Virus record (IMG/VR): IMGVR_UViG_3300026078_000019
Span: 1-64,000 of that record
Source of the DNA: a virus
DNA length: 64,000 nucleotides
Direction: 5' to 3' (one strand)
In this document: piece after piece, positions 31,057-38,715 of the stretch
Position numbering within the stretch: position 1 is the first letter of the stretch
How the letters are laid out: every line of letters starts with the position of its first letter
The notes under the pieces: model-generated
Database searches by the model: none
The model's input: only the letters and a program-made list of their open reading frames with translations
Told to the model about the DNA's origin: nothing
Translations under genes and position numbers: made by a program

Positions 31057-32163
31057 ATGAAGATCATCGAGAACCTGACCGAAGCCCAGCTCATCGCTAC
31101 CTACATCGTGCAGAAGATGGGGAGCGCCACGATCGCCAACATCGTCGAGACGGCGGCGACCGCGCTCGACTGCAACTTCGGACCGAACAACAACCTGCTC
31201 ACGCAGGCGCTGAAGGGCCTGAAGAAGCGCGACATCATCGCGGAGAACCAGCGCCCGGTCGGCGCCAACTCCAAGATGGTGAAGGTCTGGGAGATGAAGA
31301 AGCTGGGGTGGAAGTCCCCGCCGGAGTACGCGCACGTCGGCGATCTGCTGCCCGAGCTGCTTCGCACTGTCGAGCTGGAGGATCTGAAGTCCGGCTTCGA
31401 CAAGAAGGAGAAGCAGGGTGACGAGAAGGCGGGCCGCGGCAACATCATCGACGAGTACCGCAGCTACCTGCTGCGCGTGCGCACGCTGACGCCGCTGCTC
31501 GGCTCGCAGATCCCGAGCGAGATGATGCTCAAGGCCCGCGGCGTCCACGAGAAGGACGAGGACATCACCGGCAACGGTATCTTCGAGCGTGATCTCAACA
31601 CCAAGGAGATCATCATCACGCCGGACGTGCAGCGCGGCTGGTTCCGCACCAACGTGATGCATCCGGCCGGGCTGCCGGCGGCCCGTGCCGACTACGTCGC
31701 GTTCCAGCCCATCCGCATCCCGGCCGACGCCCCGATGGAAGAGGTCGTGCTGCCGGTGCAGAGCGCGAACGGTCCCGCGGCGCCGAAGAAGTACGAGGCG
31801 CTGCTGCCGGGCGTGGAGTTCGAGATCCGGTTCAGCGCGCCGGTCAAGGGCTTCCTCGCCCCCGACCAGCTCGAACGCATGCTGTGGGTGGCGTGCTTGC
31901 AGCCGCGTCGCGGCCTCAGTCCCGCCCGAGGCACCCGCTACGGTACGCTGCTGCCCATCAGCTTCGAGCAGCTCGGCAAGGTGAAGGAGGGCCCCCTCGA
32001 TCACCTGCTCGCCGGTGTGCCGGCGGAGCTTCGACAGCAGTACGCCGGCTACCTCGACAAGACCGTGGCGCGCCTCAGCGGCGTCAAGATCGCGGGTGTC
32101 GTCAACTCGAAGGGCATGGACGACCTCGAAGCGGCGGAAGCTGCCGAGGTCTCCGCGGAGTAG
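31057..32163 (+). CDS. Conserved-type phage protein, wHTH plus large unknown domain (368 aa)
   Basis: Residues 1-80 look like a winged helix (ATYIVQKMGSATIANIVETA...). After a Lys-rich linker, a larger domain starts LLRVRTLTPLLGSQIPSE and has FERDLNTKEIIITPDVQRGW. That L-L-G-x-x-P then F-x-R-D pattern resembles a widespread phage protein family of unknown function that I cannot name. The C-terminus ends in an acidic helix. It is the last gene before the first non-coding pseudoknot cluster. Confidence 0.75.
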   Translation: MKIIENLTEAQLIATYIVQKMGSATIANIVETAATALDCNFGPNNNLLTQALKGLKKRDIIAENQRPVGANSKMVKVWEMKKLGWKSPPEYAHVGDLLPELLRTVELEDLKSGFDKKEKQGDEKAGRGNIIDEYRSYLLRVRTLTPLLGSQIPSEMMLKARGVHEKDEDITGNGIFERDLNTKEIIITPDVQRGWFRTNVMHPAGLPAARADYVAFQPIRIPADAPMEEVVLPVQSANGPAAPKKYEALLPGVEFEIRFSAPVKGFLAPDQLERMLWVACLQPRRGLSPARGTRYGTLLPISFEQLGKVKEGPLDHLLAGVPAELRQQYAGYLDKTVARLSGVKIAGVVNSKGMDDLEAAEAAEVSAE

Positions 32164-32205
32164 GAACGCGATCTTTCGCGAGTAGCCGAGAGAACTCAGG
32201 CTGCG

Positions 32206-32233
32206 CCGGGGCCACCGCGGTGAAGCAGGTGGC
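32206..32233 (+). repeat. Pseudoknot element copy 1
   Basis: Stem 1 is CCG/CGG and stem 2 is GCCACC/GGTGGC (6 bp), interleaved, with loop TGAAGCA. This is the only copy whose loop reads GAAGC. Confidence 0.55.
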
Positions 32234-32246
32234 GCTTCAAGGATGG

Positions 32247-32342
32247 ATGGGACGCCTGAAGGCGGTCGAAGTATCGCTGGTGGCACAGGACGCGGGAACG
32301 TACTACGTCCAACAAGATCGATCCCAGGGATACCGTGGGTAA
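32247..32342 (+). CDS. Possible 31-residue ORF ending inside a pseudoknot loop
   Basis: ATG 32247 follows AAGGATGG and the frame ends at the TAA of copy 2's loop (32340-32342). The product contains KAVEVSLVAQDAGTYYVQQD, which looks like real protein sequence. Three residues before the stop are YRG, and the genes ending at copies 6 and 12 end DRG and RRG. Short and unproven. Confidence 0.35.
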   Translation: MGRLKAVEVSLVAQDAGTYYVQQDRSQGYRG

Positions 32343-32351
32343 GCCGGTGTC
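32323..32351 (+). repeat. Pseudoknot element copy 2
   Basis: Stem 1 is CCCA/TGGG; stem 2 is GATACC/GGTGTC, differing from copy 1 by compensatory changes including a GU pair; loop TAAGCC. Confidence 0.6.
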
Positions 32352-32418
32352 GTCCATTCTCTGGGGGCTAGCGTTGGCGAACAAGAGACGTCGGGCTCGC
32401 TCTTTCAGATCGAAACTT

Positions 32419-32446
32419 CCGGGGCCGCCGCGGGTAAGCAGGCGGC
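32419..32446 (+). repeat. Pseudoknot element copy 3
   Basis: Stem 2 is GCCGCC/GGCGGC, a double compensatory change from copy 1; stem 1 is CCG/CGG; loop GTAAGCA. Confidence 0.6.
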
Positions 32447-32474
32447 ACCACCTCCAGTATCACAGGGCGGCCGG

Positions 32475-32506
32475 CCATATGACTGAACAGCCATATGACT
32501 GAACGA
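32475..32506 (+). repeat. Tandem 16-bp repeat
   Basis: CCATATGACTGAAC occurs twice in direct tandem with a 16-base period. It lies between pseudoknot copy 3 and the terminator. It could be a protein-binding site or a recent slippage duplication. Confidence 0.65.
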
Positions 32507-32579
32507 TTGGGGTATAGAACTTCGGTAGCTACGATAGGTGGTAGGAACGGATCATAGCTCTGCGGAGAGCTGGGTACTA

Positions 32580-32630
32580 AAGATCAACTTTCGGGTTGAT
32601 CTTTTTGTCTATAAGCATGCGGAGGAAGGC
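32580..32630 (+). terminator. Terminator followed by CTATAAG promoter-like element
   Basis: A 9-bp stem AAGATCAAC/GTTGATCTT (32580-32588 with 32595-32603) runs into TTTTTG, then CTATAAG (32609-32615), GCATGCGGAGG and ATG 32631. It ends the 467-base non-coding stretch that holds copies 1-3. Confidence 0.87.
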
Positions 32631-33158
32631 ATGGTCGCGTTGAACACGGTCGCAGGGCGCAACATCATCAAGCTGGCGAGCAAGCACGGGCTGCGGTGGA
32701 TCGAAGGTGAGTGGCCGTACTACGACGAGGAAGAGGACGCCCATACCGCAGATACCGCTGAGCACTTGGCGCACGAGCTGGCGCATCTGCTGGTCGCACC
32801 ACCATCGCGCAAGGAGCTGCCGTACTTCGGTCTCGGTGATCCGCACAGGCTTGGCCAGCATCGCGCCGAGATCTCAGAAAGACTTGTTGATGCAGAGGAG
32901 GAGATCGCGTCTCTGCTCAGCATCGGGCTGGCTCGGCAGAACGGGCTCGGCGTGGAGTCCACGCTCAACATGTTCGACGATCATGGCTGGGCACGCGAGA
33001 GAAGGGACAAGGTGGCGCGTCGTCTGCGCCAGGCCGTGTTCCGCCGCCATCTCACTCCCGAGACCATCGCAGAGCTTCGTCGCATCCAGGCCCGCCTGTA
33101 CGCGGTGGTGAAGAAGAACCGCGGCAGACCACCGTATCGAAGAAGGAGACGATCATGA
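32631..33158 (+). CDS. HExxH putative metalloprotein (175 aa)
   Basis: AEHLAHELAHLLVAP near residue 45 gives HExxH, followed by ISERLVDAEEEIASLLSIGLA where a third ligand Glu could lie. The C-terminus is basic (RGRPPYRRRRRS). ATG 32631 has GCGGAGG. It belongs with the genes at 18286 and 29415 by motif, though the sequences around it are different. Confidence 0.75.
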   Translation: MVALNTVAGRNIIKLASKHGLRWIEGEWPYYDEEEDAHTADTAEHLAHELAHLLVAPPSRKELPYFGLGDPHRLGQHRAEISERLVDAEEEIASLLSIGLARQNGLGVESTLNMFDDHGWARERRDKVARRLRQAVFRRHLTPETIAELRRIQARLYAVVKKNRGRPPYRRRRRS

Positions 33159-34267
33159 ATAAGAAGCGAGTGCAGAAGATCAAGGAACGTACGACGAACA
33201 AGGAGTTCGGGATCAAGAAGACGGTCGCCGACTACGAGCGGGAGATCGAGAAGTTGAAGACGGAGCTTTACGGCGAGCGCCGTAAGGTTCTGGAGCTGGA
33301 GCGAGTTACGGACCGCGTCCGAGAAGTTCTCGATCGCAACAACATCCCACGGGATAAGATCTTGCATCTCGGGGTCGAGGCGCTGTCTGCCCGTATGCGG
33401 GAGGAGGGCTTCAGGCGGATGGAGGCACAGTTCGAGTCACGGACGCGAAAGATGCTCTACGATCTCGGCGTCAGGGTGTGGGCGGAGGCGACGTCACGTC
33501 ATCTTCGTGGCGGCACCTTGGTTGGAGGCGTGGACACCCGATTCGTGAACTACTGCATCGCTGAGATGTTCGGGGAGATCTCGCCTCGCGCGTTGTGGCT
33601 GAGCAAGCTCTTCGTGTCGCTTACCGCCGAAGACCTGACGCTTCTCTCCGAGACCGGCGACATCGAGCTGATGAACAAGCTCGGGCTCAAGCTCGCGGCG
33701 TTCGACAAGTTCCCGGACTTCCCTGATCCCAAGATACCGCCGCCCAAGCCGGAGGAGGGCCGAGATCCTCTTCACGAGGAGTGGGCCCGGCTCGTCTCCA
33801 CTCCGGCAGGATCGAGTGCGGCAATGAGTGCGCTGCTCGCTACTGGCTTCAGTAGCACCGAGCTGTCTCAGATGAATCCGGCACAGCGTCGAAAAGCGTT
33901 CGCAACACATCTTCGGATCGATGAGGTGTGGGACGCCATCTTTGTGAACTGGATCAAGACCCAAGGTGAGGGAAGCGCCTCGGCGATGATCGCTCTTCAC
34001 TGGCTGTTCATCACCACGCATCCGCTCGCTGAGGTGAGAGCCTTCGCCACGGATCAAAGAGCGAAGGAGAAACCGCTTGCGCGTACTGACGTATCGGCGC
34101 ATGAGATCGCGATGGAGATACGTACGCCCCTGGGCGAGACCAAGGTGGCATCCAGGTCTGGTCTGCTGGTGGAAGCCGGTGCCTACGAAAAGGCTCGCCA
34201 GGCTCAGATCTTCCATCCTGAAGGTTCGGGGAAGGCCGCCGATAAGCAGGCCGGAATCCAGATGTAA
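33155..34267 (+). CDS. Coiled-coil N-terminus, unknown function (370 aa)
   Basis: Residues 20-60 form a coiled coil (TVADYEREIEKLKTELYGER...). The rest is helical with no catalytic motif that I recognise; a Pro-rich linker PDPKIPPPKPEE lies near 195. Pseudoknot copy 15 sits inside the last codons. Overlaps the previous gene by 4 bases. Confidence 0.75.
   Translation: MNKKRVQKIKERTTNKEFGIKKTVADYEREIEKLKTELYGERRKVLELERVTDRVREVLDRNNIPRDKILHLGVEALSARMREEGFRRMEAQFESRTRKMLYDLGVRVWAEATSRHLRGGTLVGGVDTRFVNYCIAEMFGEISPRALWLSKLFVSLTAEDLTLLSETGDIELMNKLGLKLAAFDKFPDFPDPKIPPPKPEEGRDPLHEEWARLVSTPAGSSAAMSALLATGFSSTELSQMNPAQRRKAFATHLRIDEVWDAIFVNWIKTQGEGSASAMIALHWLFITTHPLAEVRAFATDQRAKEKPLARTDVSAHEIAMEIRTPLGETKVASRSGLLVEAGAYEKARQAQIFHPEGSGKAADKQAGIQM
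34226..34252 (+). repeat. Pseudoknot element copy 15, inside coding sequence
   Basis: Stem 1 is TCGG/CCGA and stem 2 is GGCC/GGCC; loop TAAGCA. It ends 12 bases before the TAA stop of the gene at 33155. It is the only copy wholly within a CDS. Confidence 0.5.
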
Positions 34268-34306
34268 CGTTTGAGGGTATGTGGGACGGATGAGAAGTCG
34301 GTCCGG

Positions 34307-34358
34307 GGAGAGGCATCGCGCCTCTCCTTTTGCCTATAAGATCTAGAGGAGAGATGCC
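34307..34358 (+). terminator. Terminator followed by CTATAAG promoter-like element
   Basis: Stem GGAGAGGC-ATCGC-GCCTCTCC (34307-34327) is followed by TTTTGC and CTATAAG (34334-34340), ATCTAGAGGAGAG and the ATG. Confidence 0.87.
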
Positions 34359-34982
34359 ATGACTCAGATCGTAAATCCCATCACCGAAGACAAGAGCGTC
34401 GGCTTCGACGAGCGCGGCCAGCTTCTGCACGAGAAGCAGGAGGGCTACTACATCTCCACCCACCACATCAGTGACGTGCGAGGCAAGACCTGCGCGTTGT
34501 GCGGTCGCGGCTGGGAGCTGAATGGTCCTGCCTTCAGCGATCAGCGCTACGTGCAGACGCAGGAGAAGTGGGTGCACGAGACCTGCCTGATGAGGAATCG
34601 GGCGTGGGACGAGTTCTACTCCGTGCAGGGAGCGTTCTCTGCTGCGCGCATGCCGCACTACGGGCTGAAGGAGATCCCGAACCAGTACTGGAGGAACGAT
34701 CGGCTGTACTCTATGATTCCGTGGTACTCGATCGCGCCGAAAGAGAAGGCGGGCCTCGGCATCATGTTTGTGGTGGGCCACCGCAAGAACGTGTGGAGCA
34801 TCGAGGTGATGGCGGAGTCCGGTCTCGCCGTCATCCCGGAGCGCCTGAGCAAGGCGTTCGAGAACGAGGACGTGACGAAGGAGTTCGGTCCGGCCAAGGG
34901 GCTCATCCACGCATGGGGAGATCAGAAGATGAAGGACTACATCAAGGTGATGGTCGACGTCCTCGGACTGGCGAGGCCGTGA
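34359..34982 (+). CDS. Zinc-binding hypothetical protein (207 aa)
   Basis: CALCGRGW near residue 45 and HETC near residue 74 make a possible Cys3-His zinc site. The remainder has aromatic-rich segments (QYWRNDRLYSMIPWYSIAP). The start is ATG 34359; ATG 34353 is out of frame. Function unknown. Confidence 0.75.
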   Translation: MTQIVNPITEDKSVGFDERGQLLHEKQEGYYISTHHISDVRGKTCALCGRGWELNGPAFSDQRYVQTQEKWVHETCLMRNRAWDEFYSVQGAFSAARMPHYGLKEIPNQYWRNDRLYSMIPWYSIAPKEKAGLGIMFVVGHRKNVWSIEVMAESGLAVIPERLSKAFENEDVTKEFGPAKGLIHAWGDQKMKDYIKVMVDVLGLARP

Positions 34983-35488
34983 TGAAGTGGTGGCTGGTGA
35001 AGCCGGAGAACGCTCGCGAAGGCCGGCGCTGCGTCTCTCCGATGTGGATCAGCGACGAGGCCCTGGCCATCAAGGAGCCTCGATGGCGCGAAGACCCCGA
35101 CCTGGAGCCATGGGCAAAGCAGGAGATCAGCAGTGTGGCGCTGGATGGCGGAGGCGTGATGCGCATCGGTGCGCACCGCTTCTCGACCCCGTTCTTCGAC
35201 TCCACGCTCTACATCTTCGCGACGCAGGTCGAGGGCTTCATCGACACGCTGCGCGACATCGAGTCGAGGCCTAGTGGTCTCTACAACGTCGTATGCTGGC
35301 CCTGCCTACTGGTCCTGACGAAGGAGCAGGTGCTGTTCGCAGAGCGCTGGCTCCACACCATCGCAGCCGAAGCCGCGGCGATCGCTGAAGTGGAGAACGA
35401 GGACTTCAATCGAACCTTCATTCACAACCCGAAGCCGCACGTGATGCTCACGCCGCGCCCAGTGCGCGGCAAGATCGAGGAGGCGTGA
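34982..35488 (+). CDS. Hypothetical protein (168 aa)
   Basis: ATG overlaps the previous TGA. Mixed alpha/beta with Trp-rich start (MKWWLVKPEN) and a helical middle. Not recognised. Confidence 0.72.
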   Translation: MKWWLVKPENAREGRRCVSPMWISDEALAIKEPRWREDPDLEPWAKQEISSVALDGGGVMRIGAHRFSTPFFDSTLYIFATQVEGFIDTLRDIESRPSGLYNVVCWPCLLVLTKEQVLFAERWLHTIAAEAAAIAEVENEDFNRTFIHNPKPHVMLTPRPVRGKIEEA

Positions 35489-35802
35489 TGCCGTACAGAG
35501 AGAGCGAGAAACCACTCGAAGTTGAAGAGAAGGCTGAGCGCGGAATCACCGCCGGCATGATCGTGTGCGCTGCGCTGTGTGCGATCTCCGGCTTGCTTTC
35601 CCTGACAGCCTTCGCCTTGTGGTGGAGTACCGGGGCGCCGCGTGTTGGTATTCCGATCGGCTTGGCGTGCAACTCAGTCACGTTCGCCGTGTTGTACAGA
35701 ACGCTGAGCCTCAACGCGAGTACCGCCCGGCGCATCAAAGAGGCGGAGAAGATCATGAGCCGTCAGTCGGCCGAGATCCAGGAGCGAGGAAGGGGACTAT
35801 GA
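35488..35802 (+). CDS. Two-pass membrane protein (104 aa)
   Basis: Two hydrophobic helices (MIVCAALCAISGLLSLTAFAL and GIPIGLACNSVTFAVL) with polar ends; the C-terminal tail is charged (TARRIKEAEKIM). The first helix is flanked by acidic residues. Role unknown; too acidic for a typical holin. Confidence 0.72.
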   Translation: MPYRESEKPLEVEEKAERGITAGMIVCAALCAISGLLSLTAFALWWSTGAPRVGIPIGLACNSVTFAVLYRTLSLNASTARRIKEAEKIMSRQSAEIQERGRGL

Positions 35803-36377
35803 CGAAGCGTGAGGTGGAACTGCTGCGCATGGCGTTGCTCGGTGGCCCGCTGGGCGGGCCCTTTGGGCGCGACTACGACAAGCTGCCCGACTTCGCCAGA
35901 GATCATATCGACGGTACGATCGAGGGCATTGTGGAGCAGTACGAGGCGAAGCATGGCAAGCCCGTGGTCGTCACCACCACGATCGGCAATCGTCTCAAGG
36001 CCGCGGTCGAGCTGTCGGCGAAGCTCTTCGAGGCGCTCAGTCGTACGCGCGGCATGCTGTACAGCATCAGGTACGGCGTCGGTGGTGTGTCGGAGATCCA
36101 TCCCGCCATCGACAACGTGCTCAAGGCTACGGCGGGCGACTACGAGATCGCGGGCAATCCCGTTGATGTCATGATGCGACGCTTCGGCTTCGATCAGATC
36201 TATGACATCAAGAAAGGCGTATTGACCTGGGTGGCCCTCCCCGCAGATGAGGGTGCGCGCTACGAGACGTTGCGCGTGAAGGCGCAGCTCGAACCGCTCA
36301 GCGCGGAGGAGGCGGCGGAGCTTCGTCATCTGGCGGAGCGACGCGTGGGTGACTCTGATCTCGACGACGGATGTTAG
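35799..36377 (+). CDS. Hypothetical protein (192 aa)
   Basis: ATG 35799 overlaps the previous gene by 4 bases. Contains a Gly-rich stretch LLGGPLGGPFGRDYD and otherwise mixed structure. Not recognised. Confidence 0.72.
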   Translation: MTKREVELLRMALLGGPLGGPFGRDYDKLPDFARDHIDGTIEGIVEQYEAKHGKPVVVTTTIGNRLKAAVELSAKLFEALSRTRGMLYSIRYGVGGVSEIHPAIDNVLKATAGDYEIAGNPVDVMMRRFGFDQIYDIKKGVLTWVALPADEGARYETLRVKAQLEPLSAEEAAELRHLAERRVGDSDLDDGC

Positions 36378-36385
36378 GAGGCGAC

Positions 36386-36892
36386 ATGCTCATCGTGGTG
36401 ACAAAGGCTCAGATCATCGACGCGCTGGAGAACGAACCCATCGAGCAGTTGCGGCCCGGGGCGTGGTTCGGCACGGCGCAGTTCCCGTCGCAGTTGCCCT
36501 TCTGCGCACGGTGTGCAGTGGGTTCGGTGCTCAGCACCTTGGTGCAGTACGAAGAGGTTCGGACTGCGGCACGTCAGCTCGTTCGAACGGACGACACCTG
36601 TCCTGACTTCCCGCTCTCCTCTCTTGCAGAGCTGGAAGTTGCGGCGATCAAGCTGATCGAGAAATCGCCGATGGCAGCACTGAGCTACTTCTTCGAGGGC
36701 GCCTGTACGTGGCACAGCGGTGAAGAGGTGTCCGACTACATGCTGCCGGCAGACGTCGAGCTGGCGCGCCGCGACACCGTCAAGTTCGTGCAGCAGAGGT
36801 TCCCCGATTCCATGCTGCTCGATATCGTCGGCGTGCATCCGCGCGAAGGCGTGGAGACGCGATCGTACCCGGATACCTCGCCGGCAAGCTGA
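36386..36892 (+). CDS. Hypothetical protein (168 aa)
   Basis: ATG 36386 has a strong SD (TTAGGAGGCGAC). Contains a C-x-x-C near residue 38 (FCARCAVG) and another single Cys. Followed by the second non-coding cluster. Confidence 0.75.
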   Translation: MLIVVTKAQIIDALENEPIEQLRPGAWFGTAQFPSQLPFCARCAVGSVLSTLVQYEEVRTAARQLVRTDDTCPDFPLSSLAELEVAAIKLIEKSPMAALSYFFEGACTWHSGEEVSDYMLPADVELARRDTVKFVQQRFPDSMLLDIVGVHPREGVETRSYPDTSPAS

Positions 36893-36979
36893 GGACGGCG
36901 GACAGTTGCAACGACTGATGCCCCGTTAGTTAGTCGGACAGGAATCAAGTAGCTATGTCGGGTGTCCCGATCTGAAGCT

Positions 36980-37008
36980 CCTGGGGCCACCGCAGGTAAG
37001 CAGGTGGC
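36980..37008 (+). repeat. Pseudoknot element copy 4
   Basis: Stem 1 is CCTG/CAGG and stem 2 is GCCACC/GGTGGC; loop TAAGCA. The stem-1 change (CCCA to CCTG with TGGG to CAGG) is compensatory. Confidence 0.65.
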
Positions 37009-37147
37009 GCTCTAGCGGAGGGGTGAAGTTGGGGAGGACGGCTGGTTCCTAGGGATTGCAGGAACGATCACAGGAATGAATGGAGAGACGAAGCAGCGCT
37101 TGGCGGTACTGCTGTAGCTGATGATCTGAGGAACAGGCTCGATCTAT

Positions 37148-37176
37148 CCGGGGACCACCGCTGGCAAGCAGGTGGT
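37148..37176 (+). repeat. Pseudoknot element copy 5
   Basis: Stem 1 is CCGG/CTGG with one GU pair; stem 2 is ACCACC/GGTGGT; loop CAAGCA, so no UAA here. Confidence 0.6.
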
Positions 37177-37262
37177 GATCTAAGGAAGTGTTGGCTGATG
37201 AAATAGCTGGACGAATGAAGGATTCGAGTATTTCGTCGGTTGTACGAAGTCCAGTACGGACG

Positions 37263-37309
37263 AAGGAAGGACAGCCTTCCTTTTTGCCTATAAGATCTTG
37301 GAGGAACAC
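37263..37309 (+). terminator. Terminator followed by CTATAAG promoter-like element
   Basis: Stem AAGGAAGG-ACAG-CCTTCCTT (37263-37282) is followed by TTTGC, then CTATAAG (37288-37294), ATCTTGGAGG and ATG 37310. It ends the 417-base non-coding stretch with copies 4 and 5. Confidence 0.87.
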
Positions 37310-37921
37310 ATGGGTGAATGGCAAGATCGAACCGTCGACGAAGTAGAGGGCACGATCGAGAAGGCTCAGGAAGAGCTTCGCGAGAAACGGGCCGCCGACA
37401 TCAACGAACTCAGCTTCGCCGTCAACGAGGTGAAGCTGGCGAGCGAGACGCTCGACAACGCGCGCAAGAGCATCCAGCACCGACTGCGCGAGTACTGGCT
37501 GGAGGGGGCGATGAGCCCGCACGCGTCTCGACGCGCGGAGGTCACCGCGGCGCTGCGGATGTGTGGGCTGAAGCCTCCTCAGTACATGGCGTGGACGGGA
37601 GAGGAGCGTGCGATGTGGCTCGCAGATCGGTTGGTGGCGCCAACACAGCCCAACCCCATCGCGGTGCAGACGCCCAAGCTCATGCTACTCATCACCGACC
37701 GTAGGGCGGACCAGGACCTTCTGATCTTCGAGGTCGGCGACATCGTCATCACTGCGGGTCGTACGCTCGAAGGTCACGTCACGCTCGACGTGCAGCGGGA
37801 CAACGGTGAGGACGAGGACTGCGACAACCTCCTCAGCTTCAGCATGGCGCCCGACGCGCAGCCGAAGAGCGACGCCGGACGTATGTACGACGTCGAGATC
37901 AACCCGGACGACCGCGGGTAA
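37310..37921 (+). CDS. Coiled-coil hypothetical protein ending in a pseudoknot (203 aa)
   Basis: The N-terminal 70 residues form a helical coiled coil (VDEVEGTIEKAQEELREKRA). The C-terminal half contains LLIFEVGDIVITAGRTLEGH and ends NPDDRG. Its TAA stop is the first base triplet of the loop of pseudoknot copy 6, so termination and the RNA structure coincide. Function unknown. Confidence 0.75.
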   Translation: MGEWQDRTVDEVEGTIEKAQEELREKRAADINELSFAVNEVKLASETLDNARKSIQHRLREYWLEGAMSPHASRRAEVTAALRMCGLKPPQYMAWTGEERAMWLADRLVAPTQPNPIAVQTPKLMLLITDRRADQDLLIFEVGDIVITAGRTLEGHVTLDVQRDNGEDEDCDNLLSFSMAPDAQPKSDAGRMYDVEINPDDRG

Positions 37922-37930
37922 GCAGGCGTT
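37903..37930 (+). repeat. Pseudoknot element copy 6, overlapping a stop codon
   Basis: Stem 1 is CCCG/CGGG; stem 2 pairs GACG(A)CC with GGCGTT with one bulged A; loop TAAGCA. The loop's TAA is the stop of the gene at 37310. Confidence 0.6.
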
Positions 37931-38023
37931 GGACCTTCTGTTTGGTGATTCGAGAGAATGAACAGGCGGTGGATGCGAAGGAAGACGGCAGTGGTCTGAG
38001 CACGCCCGCCAGTCATTGCGATC

Positions 38024-38052
38024 TCGGGGCCCACCTCCGATAAGACGGTGGG
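38024..38052 (+). repeat. Pseudoknot element copy 7
   Basis: Stem 1 is TCGG/CCGA and stem 2 is CCCACC/GGTGGG; loop TAAGAC. Both stems differ from the other copies yet stay paired, which is strong covariation. The loop TAA also ends a 32-codon frame from GTG 37945. Confidence 0.65.
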
Positions 38053-38096
38053 ATCGAGTATGTTCTGAGATCAGGACGTAGTACGTAGAAGGTGTT

Positions 38097-38291
38097 GTGC
38101 TGAAAGTACGGGTACAGGTTGTCACGGAAGACGGAACGGGGACCTGGCTGTGGGAAGGAAAGTTTTTCAGATCATCCCGGATACGCGCGGGTAAGCGGCG
38201 AGATCGACCGTTCGCACACTTGGACGGGCGGCGAGTGGAAGTGGATGGCGTGAGAAGATGGGTGGGCGTGGAGGTCCGCGCTCTGTGTTGA
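38097..38291 (+). CDS. Doubtful small ORF in the non-coding cluster
   Basis: GTG 38097 opens 64 codons (MLKVRVQVVTEDGTGTWLWE...), but there is no clear SD and pseudoknot copy 8 lies in its middle. The second half is Arg/Val rich. I regard it as likely chance, though the first 20 residues look protein-like. Confidence 0.25.
   Translation: MLKVRVQVVTEDGTGTWLWEGKFFRSSRIRAGKRRDRPFAHLDGRRVEVDGVRRWVGVEVRALC
38176..38200 (+). repeat. Pseudoknot element copy 8 (degenerate)
   Basis: Stem 1 CCCG/CGGG is intact, but stem 2 is reduced to about 3 bp (CGC/GCG); loop TAAGCG. Confidence 0.45.
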
Positions 38292-38292
38292 T

Positions 38293-38320
38293 CCGGGTGC
38301 GCCGCCGGTAAGCTGGCGCG
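38293..38320 (+). repeat. Pseudoknot element copy 9
   Basis: Stem 1 is CCGG/CCGG and stem 2 TGCGCC/GGCGCG (with one GU), different from the other copies but paired; loop TAAGCT. Confidence 0.65.
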
Positions 38321-38392
38321 GTTCGGTCAGGGATGAACGAGGGGTCGGCAACCAGGCGGAAGGTACGGACGCTCGGACTTTCGCGCGTCGCT

Positions 38393-38420
38393 CCGGGACC
38401 ACCGCGGCTAAGCAGGTGGG
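38393..38420 (+). repeat. Pseudoknot element copy 10
   Basis: Stem 1 is CCG/CGG and stem 2 is CCACC/GGTGG; loop CTAAGCA. Confidence 0.6.
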
Positions 38421-38557
38421 TACCGCAGTAACGATGATCTTGGTGGCTGGCGGTAGGAAGACACGCAAGTGCGAAGGCACGTTCGACTGCGTCGCGAGTG
38501 GTGGGGATAGGGGGTCTTGAAGTCGGGAGAATGTGCGATCGGTGATACCGCCGATGA

Positions 38558-38586
38558 CCCAGGACCACCGTGGGCAAGCCGGTGGT
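38558..38586 (+). repeat. Pseudoknot element copy 11
   Basis: Stem 1 is CCCA/TGGG and stem 2 is ACCACC/GGTGGT; loop CAAGCC. Confidence 0.65.
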
Positions 38587-38664
38587 ATCGACGAGAGATG
38601 GAGGGTAGAAAGGCGCGTCTGCTTCGTGTGATCGCTGGAGGGTGAGGGCATCCGCTTGGCATCT

Positions 38665-38715
38665 AGAACACGCTTTGGCGTGTTCTTTTTGCCCTATAAG
38701 ATCTTGGAGGTAGAG
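38665..38715 (+). terminator. Terminator followed by CTATAAG promoter-like element
   Basis: Stem AGAACACGC/GCGTGTTCT (38665-38673 with 38678-38686) is followed by TTTTTGCC and CTATAAG (38694-38700), ATCTTGGAGG and the ATG. It ends the 794-base non-coding stretch with copies 7-11, the longest in the window. Confidence 0.88.

Noticed and set aside
37118-37201. Hammerhead ribozyme core (CTGATGA at 37118 and 37195)
   Set aside because: Neither is followed by the GAAA strand and matching stems II/III at correct distances.
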